Translations under genes and position numbers: made by a program
Assembly: GCF_030209175.1 (NCBI RefSeq)
Contig: NZ_JARVSM010000001.1
Location: 992,001-1,056,000, forward strand
From: Pseudomonas sp. efr-133-TYG-5
GTDB lineage: Bacteria; Pseudomonadota; Gammaproteobacteria; Pseudomonadales; Pseudomonadaceae
Length of the DNA stretch: 64,000 nt
Direction of reading: 5' to 3'
Shown: positions 32,504-41,071 of the stretch, one piece after another
Layout of the letters: each line of letters begins with the position of its first letter
Numbering within the stretch: position 1 is the first letter of the stretch
The notes under the pieces: generated by a model
Databases searched by the model: none
What the model was told of the DNA's origin: nothing
The model's input: only the letters and a program-made list of their open reading frames with translations

Positions 32504-33997
32504 TCAACGCTGGCCCTTGGCGTTCCACGCTCCGGAGAACAGACCGCGCTCGCGCGCCCACACGATCGCCTCGCTGCGGCTGTGCACGTCGAGCTTGGAA
32601 TACACCGTCGCCACATGATTGCGCACGGTATTGGGCGCCAGTTTCAGCCGCGCGGCGATCTCCTTGTCCGCCAGCCCTTCGCAGATCAGCCCCAGCACAT
32701 CGCGTTCGCGGGCGGTGAGATCGGTGAACGACACGCTCGGCAACTGCGGCGAGTTGACCTTTTTCACATTGGCCAGTTTTTCGATCAGCGTGCGGCTGAA
32801 CCACGACGCATCCTTCATCACTTCCTCGATTGCCGCGACCAGCTCCAGCTCGGTGCGTTTGCGCTCGGTGATGTCCATCAGCACCAGCAGGTAGCACGGG
32901 CTGTCCTCGATATTCACGGTGTCAGCCGACAGCGCGCATTCCAGCAGTTCGGCGTCTTTCCTGCGCACCCGCACATCGACACGGTCGATCCGGCCGTTTT
33001 TCTCCAGTGCCGCCAACAGACGCGTGCGCGCCGCCTGGTCATCGATAAATTCCAGCTGCGTCACGGTTTTGCCGATCACGTCGTCGCTGTCGTAGGCCAG
33101 GGTATCGAGGAACGCCTGGTTGACATCGATCACCCGTTGCTCGTCGCTGCTGCAGATCAGGATCGGTACCGGGCTCAGTCGAAATGCCTTGGCGAAGCGT
33201 TCCTCGCTCTGGCGCAAGGCGACTTCGGCCTTGTGGCGCAGCTCCATGTCCACGAAGGAAAACAGCATGCAGTCCTCGTCATTGAGCACCAGCGGCTGAC
33301 CGGCGACGATCACCTGTTTGCGGCTGCCGTCGGGCAGGCGCAGTTCGGCCTGCATCTGCGGGATGGTCGCCACGTCGCGCAAACGCTGGATCGCCAGCTC
33401 CTTGCGCTCGGCCTGCTCGAAGATATCCAGTTCGTAGGTCGAGGCGCCGATCACTTGATCGCGGCTGTAGCCGGTCATCTCCAGGAAACCCGGGTTGACC
33501 TTGATGTAACGCAGGTCGCTGAGCCGGCAGATCACCGCCGGCGCCGGGTTGGCATTGAAGGTTTTCTCGAAGCGCTGCTCGGCGTTGGCCCAGTCGGTGA
33601 CGTCGCTCATGATCAACACCAGCGACTCAGGCTCGCCGTCACGGTCGGTGAGCACCATGCTGCGCACGCTGTGCACCCAGGTGCGGTCGTCATCCACCGG
33701 CGTCAGTTCGACCAGCACGTCGCTGAACGTCTCGCCGTTCGCCACCCGGCTGATCGGGTATTGCTCCATCGTCAGGGCGTGGTTATTGCGATAACGCAGG
33801 GTGAAACACTCGGCATATTCCCTGACATTGCGCCCCAGCTCCCCGACGCGCGTGACGCCGTGCATGCGCAGCGCGGCCTCGTTGGCCCAGAGAATGCTCT
33901 GGTCGAGCTCCAGCAGAATCACCCCGTCCGACAGCGCGGCGATGATCTGTTGCAACTGGCGACGATTGGTTTCGGTGGTCAAGACGTCCTGGCTCAT
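32504..33997 (-). CDS. Triple-PAS LuxR-type transcriptional regulator
   Basis: The 497-residue protein has three PAS/PAC modules (about residues 15-130, 140-255 and 268-385), with ILWANEAALRMHGV, YIKVNPGFLEMTGYSRDQVIG and VIDVNQAFLDTLAYDSDDVIG as the PAS cores and VLIMSDVTD, CMLFSFVDM and LLVLMDITERK as the PAC ends. A short linker leads to a C-terminal LuxR HTH (DLTARERDVLGLICEGLADKEIAARL...TVRNHVATVYSKLDVHSR). No receiver or kinase domain is present, so it probably senses a small ligand, redox state or heme directly. GGAG lies before the ATG. No target is indicated. Confidence 0.9.
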   Translation of the reverse strand: MSQDVLTTETNRRQLQQIIAALSDGVILLELDQSILWANEAALRMHGVTRVGELGRNVREYAECFTLRYRNNHALTMEQYPISRVANGETFSDVLVELTPVDDDRTWVHSVRSMVLTDRDGEPESLVLIMSDVTDWANAEQRFEKTFNANPAPAVICRLSDLRYIKVNPGFLEMTGYSRDQVIGASTYELDIFEQAERKELAIQRLRDVATIPQMQAELRLPDGSRKQVIVAGQPLVLNDEDCMLFSFVDMELRHKAEVALRQSEERFAKAFRLSPVPILICSSDEQRVIDVNQAFLDTLAYDSDDVIGKTVTQLEFIDDQAARTRLLAALEKNGRIDRVDVRVRRKDAELLECALSADTVNIEDSPCYLLVLMDITERKRTELELVAAIEEVMKDASWFSRTLIEKLANVKKVNSPQLPSVSFTDLTARERDVLGLICEGLADKEIAARLKLAPNTVRNHVATVYSKLDVHSRSEAIVWARERGLFSGAWNAKGQR

Positions 33998-34058
33998 CGG
34001 TTCTCCACAAGTACCCACGTGTGAAGATTACGACCGCAGCCGGCGGTGAACGTGCCGA

Positions 34059-34955
34059 TCAAATGCCAGCAGTGGGCAGTTCGGCCAGTTCGCGCAACGT
34101 ATCGAGGAACAGCCTGAGCACCGGCGAGGTGTCGTCGGCACGGTACGTCGCGTACAGCGGCACCTCCGGCAACGCTGGCGTCAGGCGGCGGAACACCAGG
34201 CCCGCCGGCGCCAGTTGCTCGATCGATGCCGGTAACAACGCCACACCGAAACCGGCGCGGACCAGGCTGAGCAAGGTCTGCACCTCGATCACCTGCTGGC
34301 GGATCTGCGGGGTGAACCCGGCCTGCAGACAACATTGATAGAGGAAATGGGCAAACCGCGACTGCTTCAGCTCCAGCGCCACGAACGGTTCCCGGGCCAG
34401 ATCGGCCGGGGCCAGCACCTCGCGCCGGGCCAGCGGATGATCCGCCGGCATGACCACGTGGATCGGCTCGTAGATCAGCAATTCATTGCGTAATTGCGGG
34501 TCGTCATAACCGACGCGGAACACGCAGGCGTCGATGCGTTTTTCCTTCAACGCCTTGACCTGCGCCGCCGGGGTCATTTCATGCAGGCGCCACGTCACCT
34601 GCGGATAACGCTCGCGAAACAGGTGCAGGGCGCGGGGCAACACGCCGACCATCACCGAGCTGATCATGCCGATTTCCAGCTCGCCGAGTTGCCCGCGCCC
34701 GGTCTGGCGCGTCAGGTCCAGCGCCCGCTCCAGTTGCTCGAACACCAGCGGCGCCTGCTCCTTGAGCATCTGCCCTGCCGCTGTCAGCTCGACCCGGTGA
34801 TGGCTGCGCTCGAACAGCGGCGTGCCGAGCTCTTCCTCCAGCAGGCGGATCTGCTGGCTCAACGGCGGCTGGCAAATGTGCAGGCGCTCGGCGGCGCGGC
34901 CGAAGTGCAACTCGTCGGCCAGGGCCATGAAATAGCGCAGCAGACGCAGGTCCAT
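34059..34955 (-). CDS. LysR family transcriptional regulator (BenM/CatM-like)
   Basis: The 298-residue protein has the BenM/CbbR-type N-terminus MDLRLLRYFMALADELHFGRAAERLHICQPPLSQQIRLLEEELG and an effector domain with IDACVFRVGYDDPQL and LVRAGFGVALLPASI. This subgroup often controls aromatic catabolism. It begins six bases after the stop of the molybdenum hydroxylase large subunit on the same strand, so it is probably the last gene of that operon and may regulate it. Confidence 0.88.
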   Translation of the reverse strand: MDLRLLRYFMALADELHFGRAAERLHICQPPLSQQIRLLEEELGTPLFERSHHRVELTAAGQMLKEQAPLVFEQLERALDLTRQTGRGQLGELEIGMISSVMVGVLPRALHLFRERYPQVTWRLHEMTPAAQVKALKEKRIDACVFRVGYDDPQLRNELLIYEPIHVVMPADHPLARREVLAPADLAREPFVALELKQSRFAHFLYQCCLQAGFTPQIRQQVIEVQTLLSLVRAGFGVALLPASIEQLAPAGLVFRRLTPALPEVPLYATYRADDTSPVLRLFLDTLRELAELPTAGI

Positions 34956-34961
34956 GGCGGC

Positions 34962-37175
34962 TTATCCCAGGCTCAGCGGGGTCGAACGCTGACGTACGCC
35001 GGTCAGCGCGAACAAGGCGTTGGCGATTGCCGGGGCCACCGACGGACTGCCCAACTCGCCGACGCCACCGGGTTTGCCCGGCTCGCCGTCCAGCACCACG
35101 ATGTCCGTGGCCGGCATGTCCGACAGGCGTGCCACGCGATAGTCGTGGAAATTGCTCTGCACCACCCGGCCCTGTTGAATGTCGAGCCGATCGAACAACG
35201 CATGGCCCAGGCCCCACATCAGGCCGCCGTAGATCTGCTCCTCGACGCCGCCCGGCGACACCGCCAGACCGCAATCGACCACGCAGGTCAGCTTCTCGAC
35301 CTTCGGCTTGCCATCGACCGTGGCGATCCGGGCCACCACCGCGATAAAACTGCTGTAGCCCTGATGGGTCGCCATCCCCAACGCGGTGCCCGGCGGCAAT
35401 GGCTGGCCCCAGCCGGCGCGCTCGGCAGCCTGTTTGAGCACGGTCACATGCCGTGGCCGTTCCTGCATGTGGGCCAGGCGGAACGCCAGCGGATCGGCGC
35501 CCGCCGCATGGGCCAGTTCATCCATGAAGCTTTCCACGGCGAACACATTGGGAATGAAGCTGACCGAGCGATACCAGCCGCTGGGCACGTGGCTTTCGTG
35601 CTTGACCCAGTTCAGTTGCAGATGCGCCGGACGGTAGGCGAAGTCCCACGCGGTCAGCGCCTCGGTGGTGCTGTAGTCCATATGGTCCGGGCGTTCGAAG
35701 TATCCCGGTTCCCACTGCTCCGGCGAGGCCGGTGACACCGCGTGCAGTTGCAGAGCGCTGAGTTTGCCTTGGGCGTCGAGCGCGCCTTTGACCCGGTGCA
35801 GTGTCGCCGGGTGATTGAACAGCGCGTGCATTTCGTCTTCGCGGCTGTTGAGCAACTTCACCGGCACGCCAGTCTGCTGCGCCAGATACGCCACTTCGAA
35901 CAACCAGTATTTGGCCTCCCGCGCGCCGAAGCTGCCGCCAGACACCCGTTCGTTGATGGTGACCTTGTCCTTGCCGATGCCGCACACGGTTTGCGCCGCT
36001 TCCAGCGCCGACGACGGCACCTGCACGCCACCCCAATAGGTGATCGCGTTGTCCTTGACGTGTGCGGTGATGCAGATCGGCTCCAGCGGGTTCTGCGCCT
36101 TGTACGGCATGTGGTAATCGGCTTCGATCAGCTGCGCCGCGTGTGGCCATTGCGCATCGACATCGCCATGAGTCATGGCCTTGACGGTTTGGCTCTGCGG
36201 GTCGGCAATAGCGGCCGCTTGCGCCTTGGCCAGTGCTGCGCTGTCGAACCCGGCCAGGGGCGATTCACTCCATTTGATCTGCAGCAGTTTGCGCCCCTGC
36301 TGCGCCGCCCAGAACGTCTCGGCCAGCACCGCGACGCCTTCCAGGTTGCCGCCGAGCACGTCCGGACGCCCGGGAACGGCAATCACTTTGCGCACGCCCG
36401 GCACCTGCAAGGCCGCCGCCGAATCGACGCTGATCACTTTGGCACCGATCACCGGCGCTCGCTCAATCACCGCCACCAGCATCCCCGGCAACTGCACGTC
36501 GATGCTGTACTTGAAGCACCCGCAGACCTTGGCGGACGCATCTCGCTTGTGGCGCAGTTTGCCGATGTACTTGAACTGCGCCGGATCCTTCAGGGTGACG
36601 TGGGCCGGCGCCGGCAGACTTGCTGCGACAGCGACCAGTTCGCCGTAGCCGAGGCTACGCTGGCTGGCCAGGTGCACCACCCGGCCTTCCTCGGTGGTAC
36701 AGCTGTCGGGGCTGACCTGCCAGTGCTGCGCTGCCGCCGTGATCAGCAGCGCCCGGGCGGTGGCCCCGGCCGTGCGCAAGCGCTCGTATTCGAGCGACAC
36801 GCTGGTGCTGCCACCGGTGGAGAAGACTTTCCAGACCGGATGGATGTAGGTCTCGAAGAACGGATCTTCCGGGGTGATGACCTGCACCGTCATCGGATCG
36901 ACATCCAGCTCTTCGGCCACGCACGCGGCCAGCGCCGTCTGCGTACCGGTGCCGGAATCGTGCTTGTGCACCACCAGTTTTACCGTGCCGTCGGGGAAGA
37001 TCCGCACCCAGGCGTTGGGTTCGAATTCAGTGACCGGTGCCGGGGCCTCAGAGTCGGTTGCCGCCATGCCGGATGGCAGATACAGGGCAATCGCCAGACC
37101 CGCAGCGGCTGTCGCGGTGTGCTTGAGAAACACCCGGCGGGACGGTTCGGGCAAGCTCTCGTCGTGCAGGCGCAT
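34962..37175 (-). CDS. Molybdopterin-binding large subunit of a xanthine dehydrogenase-family hydroxylase (IorB-like)
   Basis: The 737-residue protein starts with a twin-arginine signal (SRRVFLKHTATAAAGLAIALYLP), then the FNPNAWVRI-like region and two molybdopterin-binding halves with SGGSFGAREAKYW and the catalytic Glu in PGGVGELGSPSVAPAIANALF. It resembles the large subunit of isoquinoline 1-oxidoreductase and related periplasmic aldehyde or N-heterocycle hydroxylases. It needs the molybdopterin-cytosine-type cofactor and the iron-sulfur partner encoded just upstream. I start at the second ATG (37175), with GGAGG four bases away; the first ATG at 37178 overlaps the partner's stop. No cytochrome subunit gene is adjacent. 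Confidence 0.9.
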   Translation of the reverse strand: MRLHDESLPEPSRRVFLKHTATAAAGLAIALYLPSGMAATDSEAPAPVTEFEPNAWVRIFPDGTVKLVVHKHDSGTGTQTALAACVAEELDVDPMTVQVITPEDPFFETYIHPVWKVFSTGGSTSVSLEYERLRTAGATARALLITAAAQHWQVSPDSCTTEEGRVVHLASQRSLGYGELVAVAASLPAPAHVTLKDPAQFKYIGKLRHKRDASAKVCGCFKYSIDVQLPGMLVAVIERAPVIGAKVISVDSAAALQVPGVRKVIAVPGRPDVLGGNLEGVAVLAETFWAAQQGRKLLQIKWSESPLAGFDSAALAKAQAAAIADPQSQTVKAMTHGDVDAQWPHAAQLIEADYHMPYKAQNPLEPICITAHVKDNAITYWGGVQVPSSALEAAQTVCGIGKDKVTINERVSGGSFGAREAKYWLFEVAYLAQQTGVPVKLLNSREDEMHALFNHPATLHRVKGALDAQGKLSALQLHAVSPASPEQWEPGYFERPDHMDYSTTEALTAWDFAYRPAHLQLNWVKHESHVPSGWYRSVSFIPNVFAVESFMDELAHAAGADPLAFRLAHMQERPRHVTVLKQAAERAGWGQPLPPGTALGMATHQGYSSFIAVVARIATVDGKPKVEKLTCVVDCGLAVSPGGVEEQIYGGLMWGLGHALFDRLDIQQGRVVQSNFHDYRVARLSDMPATDIVVLDGEPGKPGGVGELGSPSVAPAIANALFALTGVRQRSTPLSLG

Positions 37176-37639
37176 CATGCCTCCTTCGGCGCATTCGCCG
37201 CGCGCTTGATCGCCTTGTTGATCCGCCCATACGTGCCGCAACGGCAGATATTCCCCGACATCGCGTTACGGATCGAATCGTCGGTCACCGCCGCCCCGGT
37301 GTTGAGCAAGGCTGCCGCCGACATGATCTGCCCGGATTGACAGTAGCCGCATTGCGGCACATCTTCGGCCACCCAGGCCAGTTGCAGTGGATGGCTTTGC
37401 GTCGGCGACAGACCTTCGATGGTGGTGATGCTGTGGCCCGCGACGGCGGCCAGCGGCAACTGGCAGGAGCGCACCGCGACGCCGTCCAGGTGCACGGTGC
37501 AGGCTCCGCACAGGCCCATGCCGCAGCCGAACTTGGTCCCGGTGAGCTGCAACTGGTCACGCAACACCCATAACAAGGGCTTGGAGGGGGACGCTTCATC
37601 CAGCTCGCGTCGTTCGCCGTTTACCGTGAATTCGATCAT
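37175..37639 (-). CDS. [2Fe-2S] small subunit of a xanthine dehydrogenase-family hydroxylase (IorA-like)
   Basis: The 154-residue protein carries both expected clusters: the plant-type site [20 protein letters not shown] (with a fourth Cys in VRSC) and the helical site [10 protein letters not shown]...[12 protein letters not shown]. It passes electrons from the molybdenum centre of the large subunit to an external acceptor. It is translationally coupled to the large subunit by overlapping codons. Its gene is divergent from a LysR regulator at 37758, the classical arrangement for LysR control. Confidence 0.92.
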   Translation of the reverse strand: MIEFTVNGERRELDEASPSKPLLWVLRDQLQLTGTKFGCGMGLCGACTVHLDGVAVRSCQLPLAAVAGHSITTIEGLSPTQSHPLQLAWVAEDVPQCGYCQSGQIMSAAALLNTGAAVTDDSIRNAMSGNICRCGTYGRINKAIKRAANAPKEA

Positions 37640-37757
37640 TGTCAGGCTCCGAAAGAGCGGCCCGTCTTTGTGCAGGCCTGGTGACCGATTATTGGGAGCC
37701 CGGGCAAAACGCGGCCAGCGACGATTTCTGCCAACCGCTGTAAGCAGGACTAACAAC

Positions 37758-38648
37758 ATGTACAAGCGATACCCGTCGGTGCAGTCCATGAGCGCGTTCA
37801 TCCACGCCGCGCGCAGCGGCAGTTTCTCCAGCGCCGCGCGCAAGCTCGACCTCACGCACAGCGCGATCAGCCAGCAGATCCGCGCACTCGAAGACTTCAT
37901 CGGCCAGCCGTTGTTCGTCCGCGAAGGTGGCGGCAGCAACCTGACCGATGCCGGGCAATTGTTTGCCAGCGTACTGTCCGATGGCCTGGCGCAGATTGAC
38001 CGGGCGCTGTCCTCGGTGAAGAACCGCAGCGTCGCCCAGCGCCTGACGCTGGATGTTGACAGTGAACTGGCGCAGAGCTGGCTCAATCCACGCCTGCCGG
38101 AGTTGCTCGACGGTCTGCCGGATTACGAGGTGACGCTGCTGTCGATGCCGCGCAGTGATCGCAGCAGTTTCGAGCGCATCGACCTGGCGTTGCGGTATGG
38201 CTATGGCGATTGGGATGACTGCGAGATGACGCAGATCTGCGGCGACCGGGTGTTGGCCGTGGCTTCACCGGCGCTGCTTGAGCGCTATGGTCTGCAGTTG
38301 CCGCTGAGCCCGGAGCAGATTCTGCAGTTGCCGCTGTTGGGCTATACGCGGCGCTCGTGGATTCCGTGGCTGGATGCGGCCGGGATGCCCCCGGTGGAAC
38401 CCGCGGCGCGGGTGATTTTCGATAATGCGGCGAACCTGATTGCTGCCGCTGAAGCTGGCGTGGGTGCCGGGCTGGTACGTGGTTTATTGGCGGCCGATGC
38501 ATTGCGCAGTGGACGGCTGGTGGCGTTGAACCAAGCGCAGATTGCCGCGCATTACAACCTCTATGCGCTGTGGCCGCACGGCCAGGCCGAACGGGTGGCG
38601 CCGGTGGTTGAAGCCATCAAACAGTTGGCCCTGCGTACACAAACTTGA
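37758..38648 (+). CDS. LysR family transcriptional regulator (GcvA-like)
   Basis: The 296-residue protein has the winged [42 protein letters not shown], and its effector-binding half ends in [23 protein letters not shown]. It is divergent from the hydroxylase small subunit (118 bases between starts) and upstream of the amidohydrolase cluster, so it could control either or both. An AGGA about ten bases upstream supports the ATG at 37758. Confidence 0.87.
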   Translation: MYKRYPSVQSMSAFIHAARSGSFSSAARKLDLTHSAISQQIRALEDFIGQPLFVREGGGSNLTDAGQLFASVLSDGLAQIDRALSSVKNRSVAQRLTLDVDSELAQSWLNPRLPELLDGLPDYEVTLLSMPRSDRSSFERIDLALRYGYGDWDDCEMTQICGDRVLAVASPALLERYGLQLPLSPEQILQLPLLGYTRRSWIPWLDAAGMPPVEPAARVIFDNAANLIAAAEAGVGAGLVRGLLAADALRSGRLVALNQAQIAAHYNLYALWPHGQAERVAPVVEAIKQLALRTQT

Positions 38649-38985
38649 CGCCATCGCTGGCAAGCCAGCTCCCACAGGGATCGAAGTGCCAATCCGATCT
38701 GTGTCACACCACAAAAACCTGTGGGAGCTGGCTTGCCAGCGATGGCGTCGGCACATTCACCCTGAAATCCGAACCATATCGCCCAAGTATCACCACCGCG
38801 CCCAATTAATATTGTACGAACCCTCCCCCGCCTTCCAATACTCGCCCCCAGCAGCCACCCACCCGGGCCGGATGCGAACAGGCGAGGGAATGCGCGAGTG
38901 CTGCGCATAGCAACGGCCGATTGCCCGGGACGTGGATGCCGAGAGCCGCAAGGCTCCCTTCCCCGCTATCAGGAGATCGACTGCA
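38649..38985. repeat. REP pair followed by the upstream region of the amidohydrolase cluster
   Basis: The first copy is at 38650-38678 and its inverse at 38719-38751 (gccatcgctggcaagccagct and ctgtgggagctggcttgccag). The remaining 234 bases up to the first amidohydrolase contain an AT-rich patch (cccaattaatattgtacgaa at 38801-38820) that may hold the promoter, and an AGGAG ribosome site at 38971. I see no clear LysR-type operator. Confidence 0.8.
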
Positions 38986-39915
38986 ATGATCATCGATATC
39001 AGCTGCTATCCCACCGACCTGGTGGACCTCGCCTGGAGGCACGACGGTGACCCGTTCACCGGCGAGCGTCTGCTGGAGATGATGGATGGCCCGTACCTGG
39101 TCAACGGCAAGCCGCGCCGCATCGACAAAGCGTTCATCCAGCCACCGCAAGGCAACACCATTTACACCTGGACCGACGGCGACCTGTCGGGCCGTGAATC
39201 CATCGACGCCTACATGGCCTACACCCTGAAAATGGTCCAGACCTACCCGGACCGTTTCATCGGCTGCTTCGTCTACAACCCGCGCTGCGGCGTGGAAAAC
39301 GGCGTCGAGGCAATCGAGCGCTACGTCAAGGAACACGGGTTCAAAATGGTCCAGATGCAGGCCAACATGCACGCCTACCGGCCCGACCGTGCGCTGGACT
39401 GGGTGCGCCCGGCGTTCGAGAAATGCGCCGAGCTGGGCATCCCGGTCAAGCTGCACACCGGCGACGGGCCGTACAGCATCCCGTCGGAATGGGTGCCGAT
39501 GATTAAGGAATTCCCCAACGTCGATTTCATCATGGCCCACTTCGGCGTGCAGACCGGCGGCGTCTATGTGTTCGAACCGATGCAATGGGCGATGGAGCTG
39601 CCCAACGTCTACTGCGAATCGGGCTGGTGCCTGCAATCGCGGATCGTCGAGTTCGCCAAGGTCCTGCCGACGCACAAGATCCTGTTCGGCACCGACACCC
39701 CGCCGAACGAGCCGGGCATGTGGCTGCGCCTGCTCGAAGTGCTCTGCCACGAACCGCCGCAGGGCCTGAACCTCGACGAAGACACCCTCGAAGACTACCT
39801 GGGCAACAACACCGCACGGATGATCGGCCTGGAGCCCACTGCGCCGCCACGTTCCGTCATCGAGGCAGAGGCGCAACTCAAGCGCCCCGTCACCACCCAA
39901 CTGGCCAGGAGCTGA
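38986..39915 (+). CDS. ACMSD-type amidohydrolase (amidohydro_2) paralogue lacking the HxH motif
   Basis: The 309-residue protein is a TIM-barrel amidohydrolase of the ACMSD/resorcylate decarboxylase type, with KLHTGDGPYSIP, IMAHFGVQTGG and FGTDTPPNEPGM marking the later metal ligands. Its N-terminus reads MIIDISCYPTDLVD, whereas the neighbouring paralogue has MIIDTHLHPTNLVD, so both histidines of the HxH zinc motif are replaced (Ser and Tyr). It is therefore probably a non-catalytic or altered-metal partner. The downstream paralogue begins four bases after its stop, which suggests matched synthesis and perhaps a heteromer. AGGAG precedes the ATG. Confidence 0.9.
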   Translation: MIIDISCYPTDLVDLAWRHDGDPFTGERLLEMMDGPYLVNGKPRRIDKAFIQPPQGNTIYTWTDGDLSGRESIDAYMAYTLKMVQTYPDRFIGCFVYNPRCGVENGVEAIERYVKEHGFKMVQMQANMHAYRPDRALDWVRPAFEKCAELGIPVKLHTGDGPYSIPSEWVPMIKEFPNVDFIMAHFGVQTGGVYVFEPMQWAMELPNVYCESGWCLQSRIVEFAKVLPTHKILFGTDTPPNEPGMWLRLLEVLCHEPPQGLNLDEDTLEDYLGNNTARMIGLEPTAPPRSVIEAEAQLKRPVTTQLARS

Positions 39916-39919
39916 ACCG

Positions 39920-40825
39920 ATGATCATCGACACCCATCTGCACCCTACCAATCTGGTCGACGAGGCCTGGCGCCACACCGGCGAACCGTTCACCGGCGAG
40001 CGCATGCTCAAACTGATGGACGGCCCGTACATCATCAACGGCAAGCCGCGCCGCATCGACATGGGCTTCATCCAGCCACCGCCGGGCAACACCGGTTATC
40101 GCGACGGCAACCGCCGTGGCCGCGAAGGCGTGCGTGACTACATGTCGTACGTCGCCGAGCTCTGCGTGAAGTACCCGGACCGTTTCATCGGCAACTTCAA
40201 CTTCAACCCGCGCTGGGGACCGGAAAACGGTGCGGCGGAGCTGGAATTCCACATCAAGGAATACGGTTTCAAGATGCTCAAGCTGCACGCCAACATGCAC
40301 GGCTATCGCCCGGACCGTGCGCTGGACTGGCTGCGCCCGGCGATGAAGGTCTGCGCCAAGTACAACATCGTCGTGCTGATCCACACCGGCGACGGCCCGT
40401 ACACCATTCCGACGATGTTCTACCCGATCATCCGCGAATTCCCGATGGTCAACTTCATCATCGGCCACTTCGGCATCCAGACCGGCGGCAATTACTCGTT
40501 CGAGGCGTTCTGGATGGCCATGGACACGCCGAACGTGTACTGCGAATCGGGCTGGTGTTTCCAATCGCGGATCGTCGAGTTCGCCAAGGAGCTGCCGCGC
40601 AACAAGATCGTGTTCGGCACCGATTCGCCACCCAACGAACCGGGCATGTGGCTGCGCGAACTCGAGGTGTTGTGCTCGCCGGCGCCGCAGGGCCTGGGCA
40701 TCGATGAGGATCATCTGGAGGACTACCTGGGCAACAACATCGCCCGGTTGTGCGGGATCGAGCCGACGCCACCGCCGAAGGACCTGGCCGAGGCGGACAT
40801 ACGCCTGACCACCACCTACTTGTAG
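39920..40825 (+). CDS. ACMSD-type amidohydrolase (amidohydro_2)
   Basis: The 301-residue protein is a clear paralogue of the preceding one. It keeps all metal motifs: HxH in MIIDTHLHPTNLVD, His in VLIHTGDGPYTIP, His in IIGHFGIQTGG and Asp in FGTDSPPNEPGM. Enzymes of this type perform hydrolysis or, often, non-oxidative decarboxylation of aromatic or heteroaromatic acids. Position next to ubiD/ubiX favours a carboxylate substrate. The paralogues align along their whole length with no internal gaps that I can see. A REP pair separates it from ubiD. Confidence 0.9.
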   Translation: MIIDTHLHPTNLVDEAWRHTGEPFTGERMLKLMDGPYIINGKPRRIDMGFIQPPPGNTGYRDGNRRGREGVRDYMSYVAELCVKYPDRFIGNFNFNPRWGPENGAAELEFHIKEYGFKMLKLHANMHGYRPDRALDWLRPAMKVCAKYNIVVLIHTGDGPYTIPTMFYPIIREFPMVNFIIGHFGIQTGGNYSFEAFWMAMDTPNVYCESGWCFQSRIVEFAKELPRNKIVFGTDSPPNEPGMWLRELEVLCSPAPQGLGIDEDHLEDYLGNNIARLCGIEPTPPPKDLAEADIRLTTTYL

Positions 40826-40834
40826 CCAGACAAT

Positions 40835-40927
40835 CCCCTGTGGGAGCGAGCCTGCTCGCGAAGGCGGTGGAGCGGTCACCTTCACCACTGAATGACACGC
40901 CGCGTTCGCGAGCGGGCTCGTTCCCAC
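40835..40927. repeat. REP pair (GTGGGAGCGAGCC family)
   Basis: Inverted copies ctgtgggagcgagcctgctcg at 40837 and gttcgcgagcgggctcgttc at 40904 lie between the second amidohydrolase and ubiD. The rest of the gap, to 41071, holds only the ubiD leader with a GAGG ribosome site at 41061. Confidence 0.85.
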
Positions 40928-41071
40928 CCGGGTTTCTCAGTGTTTCATGTGGGCAACACAGCGACTTTACAGGCGCGAAGATGATCCGGCGTTCGCTCGA
41001 CCGGCAGGCCAACGGCTGCTCGATCGAACGCTTTCTCACCCCTGCGTGCCTGCTTTTTACGAGGTGAAACC

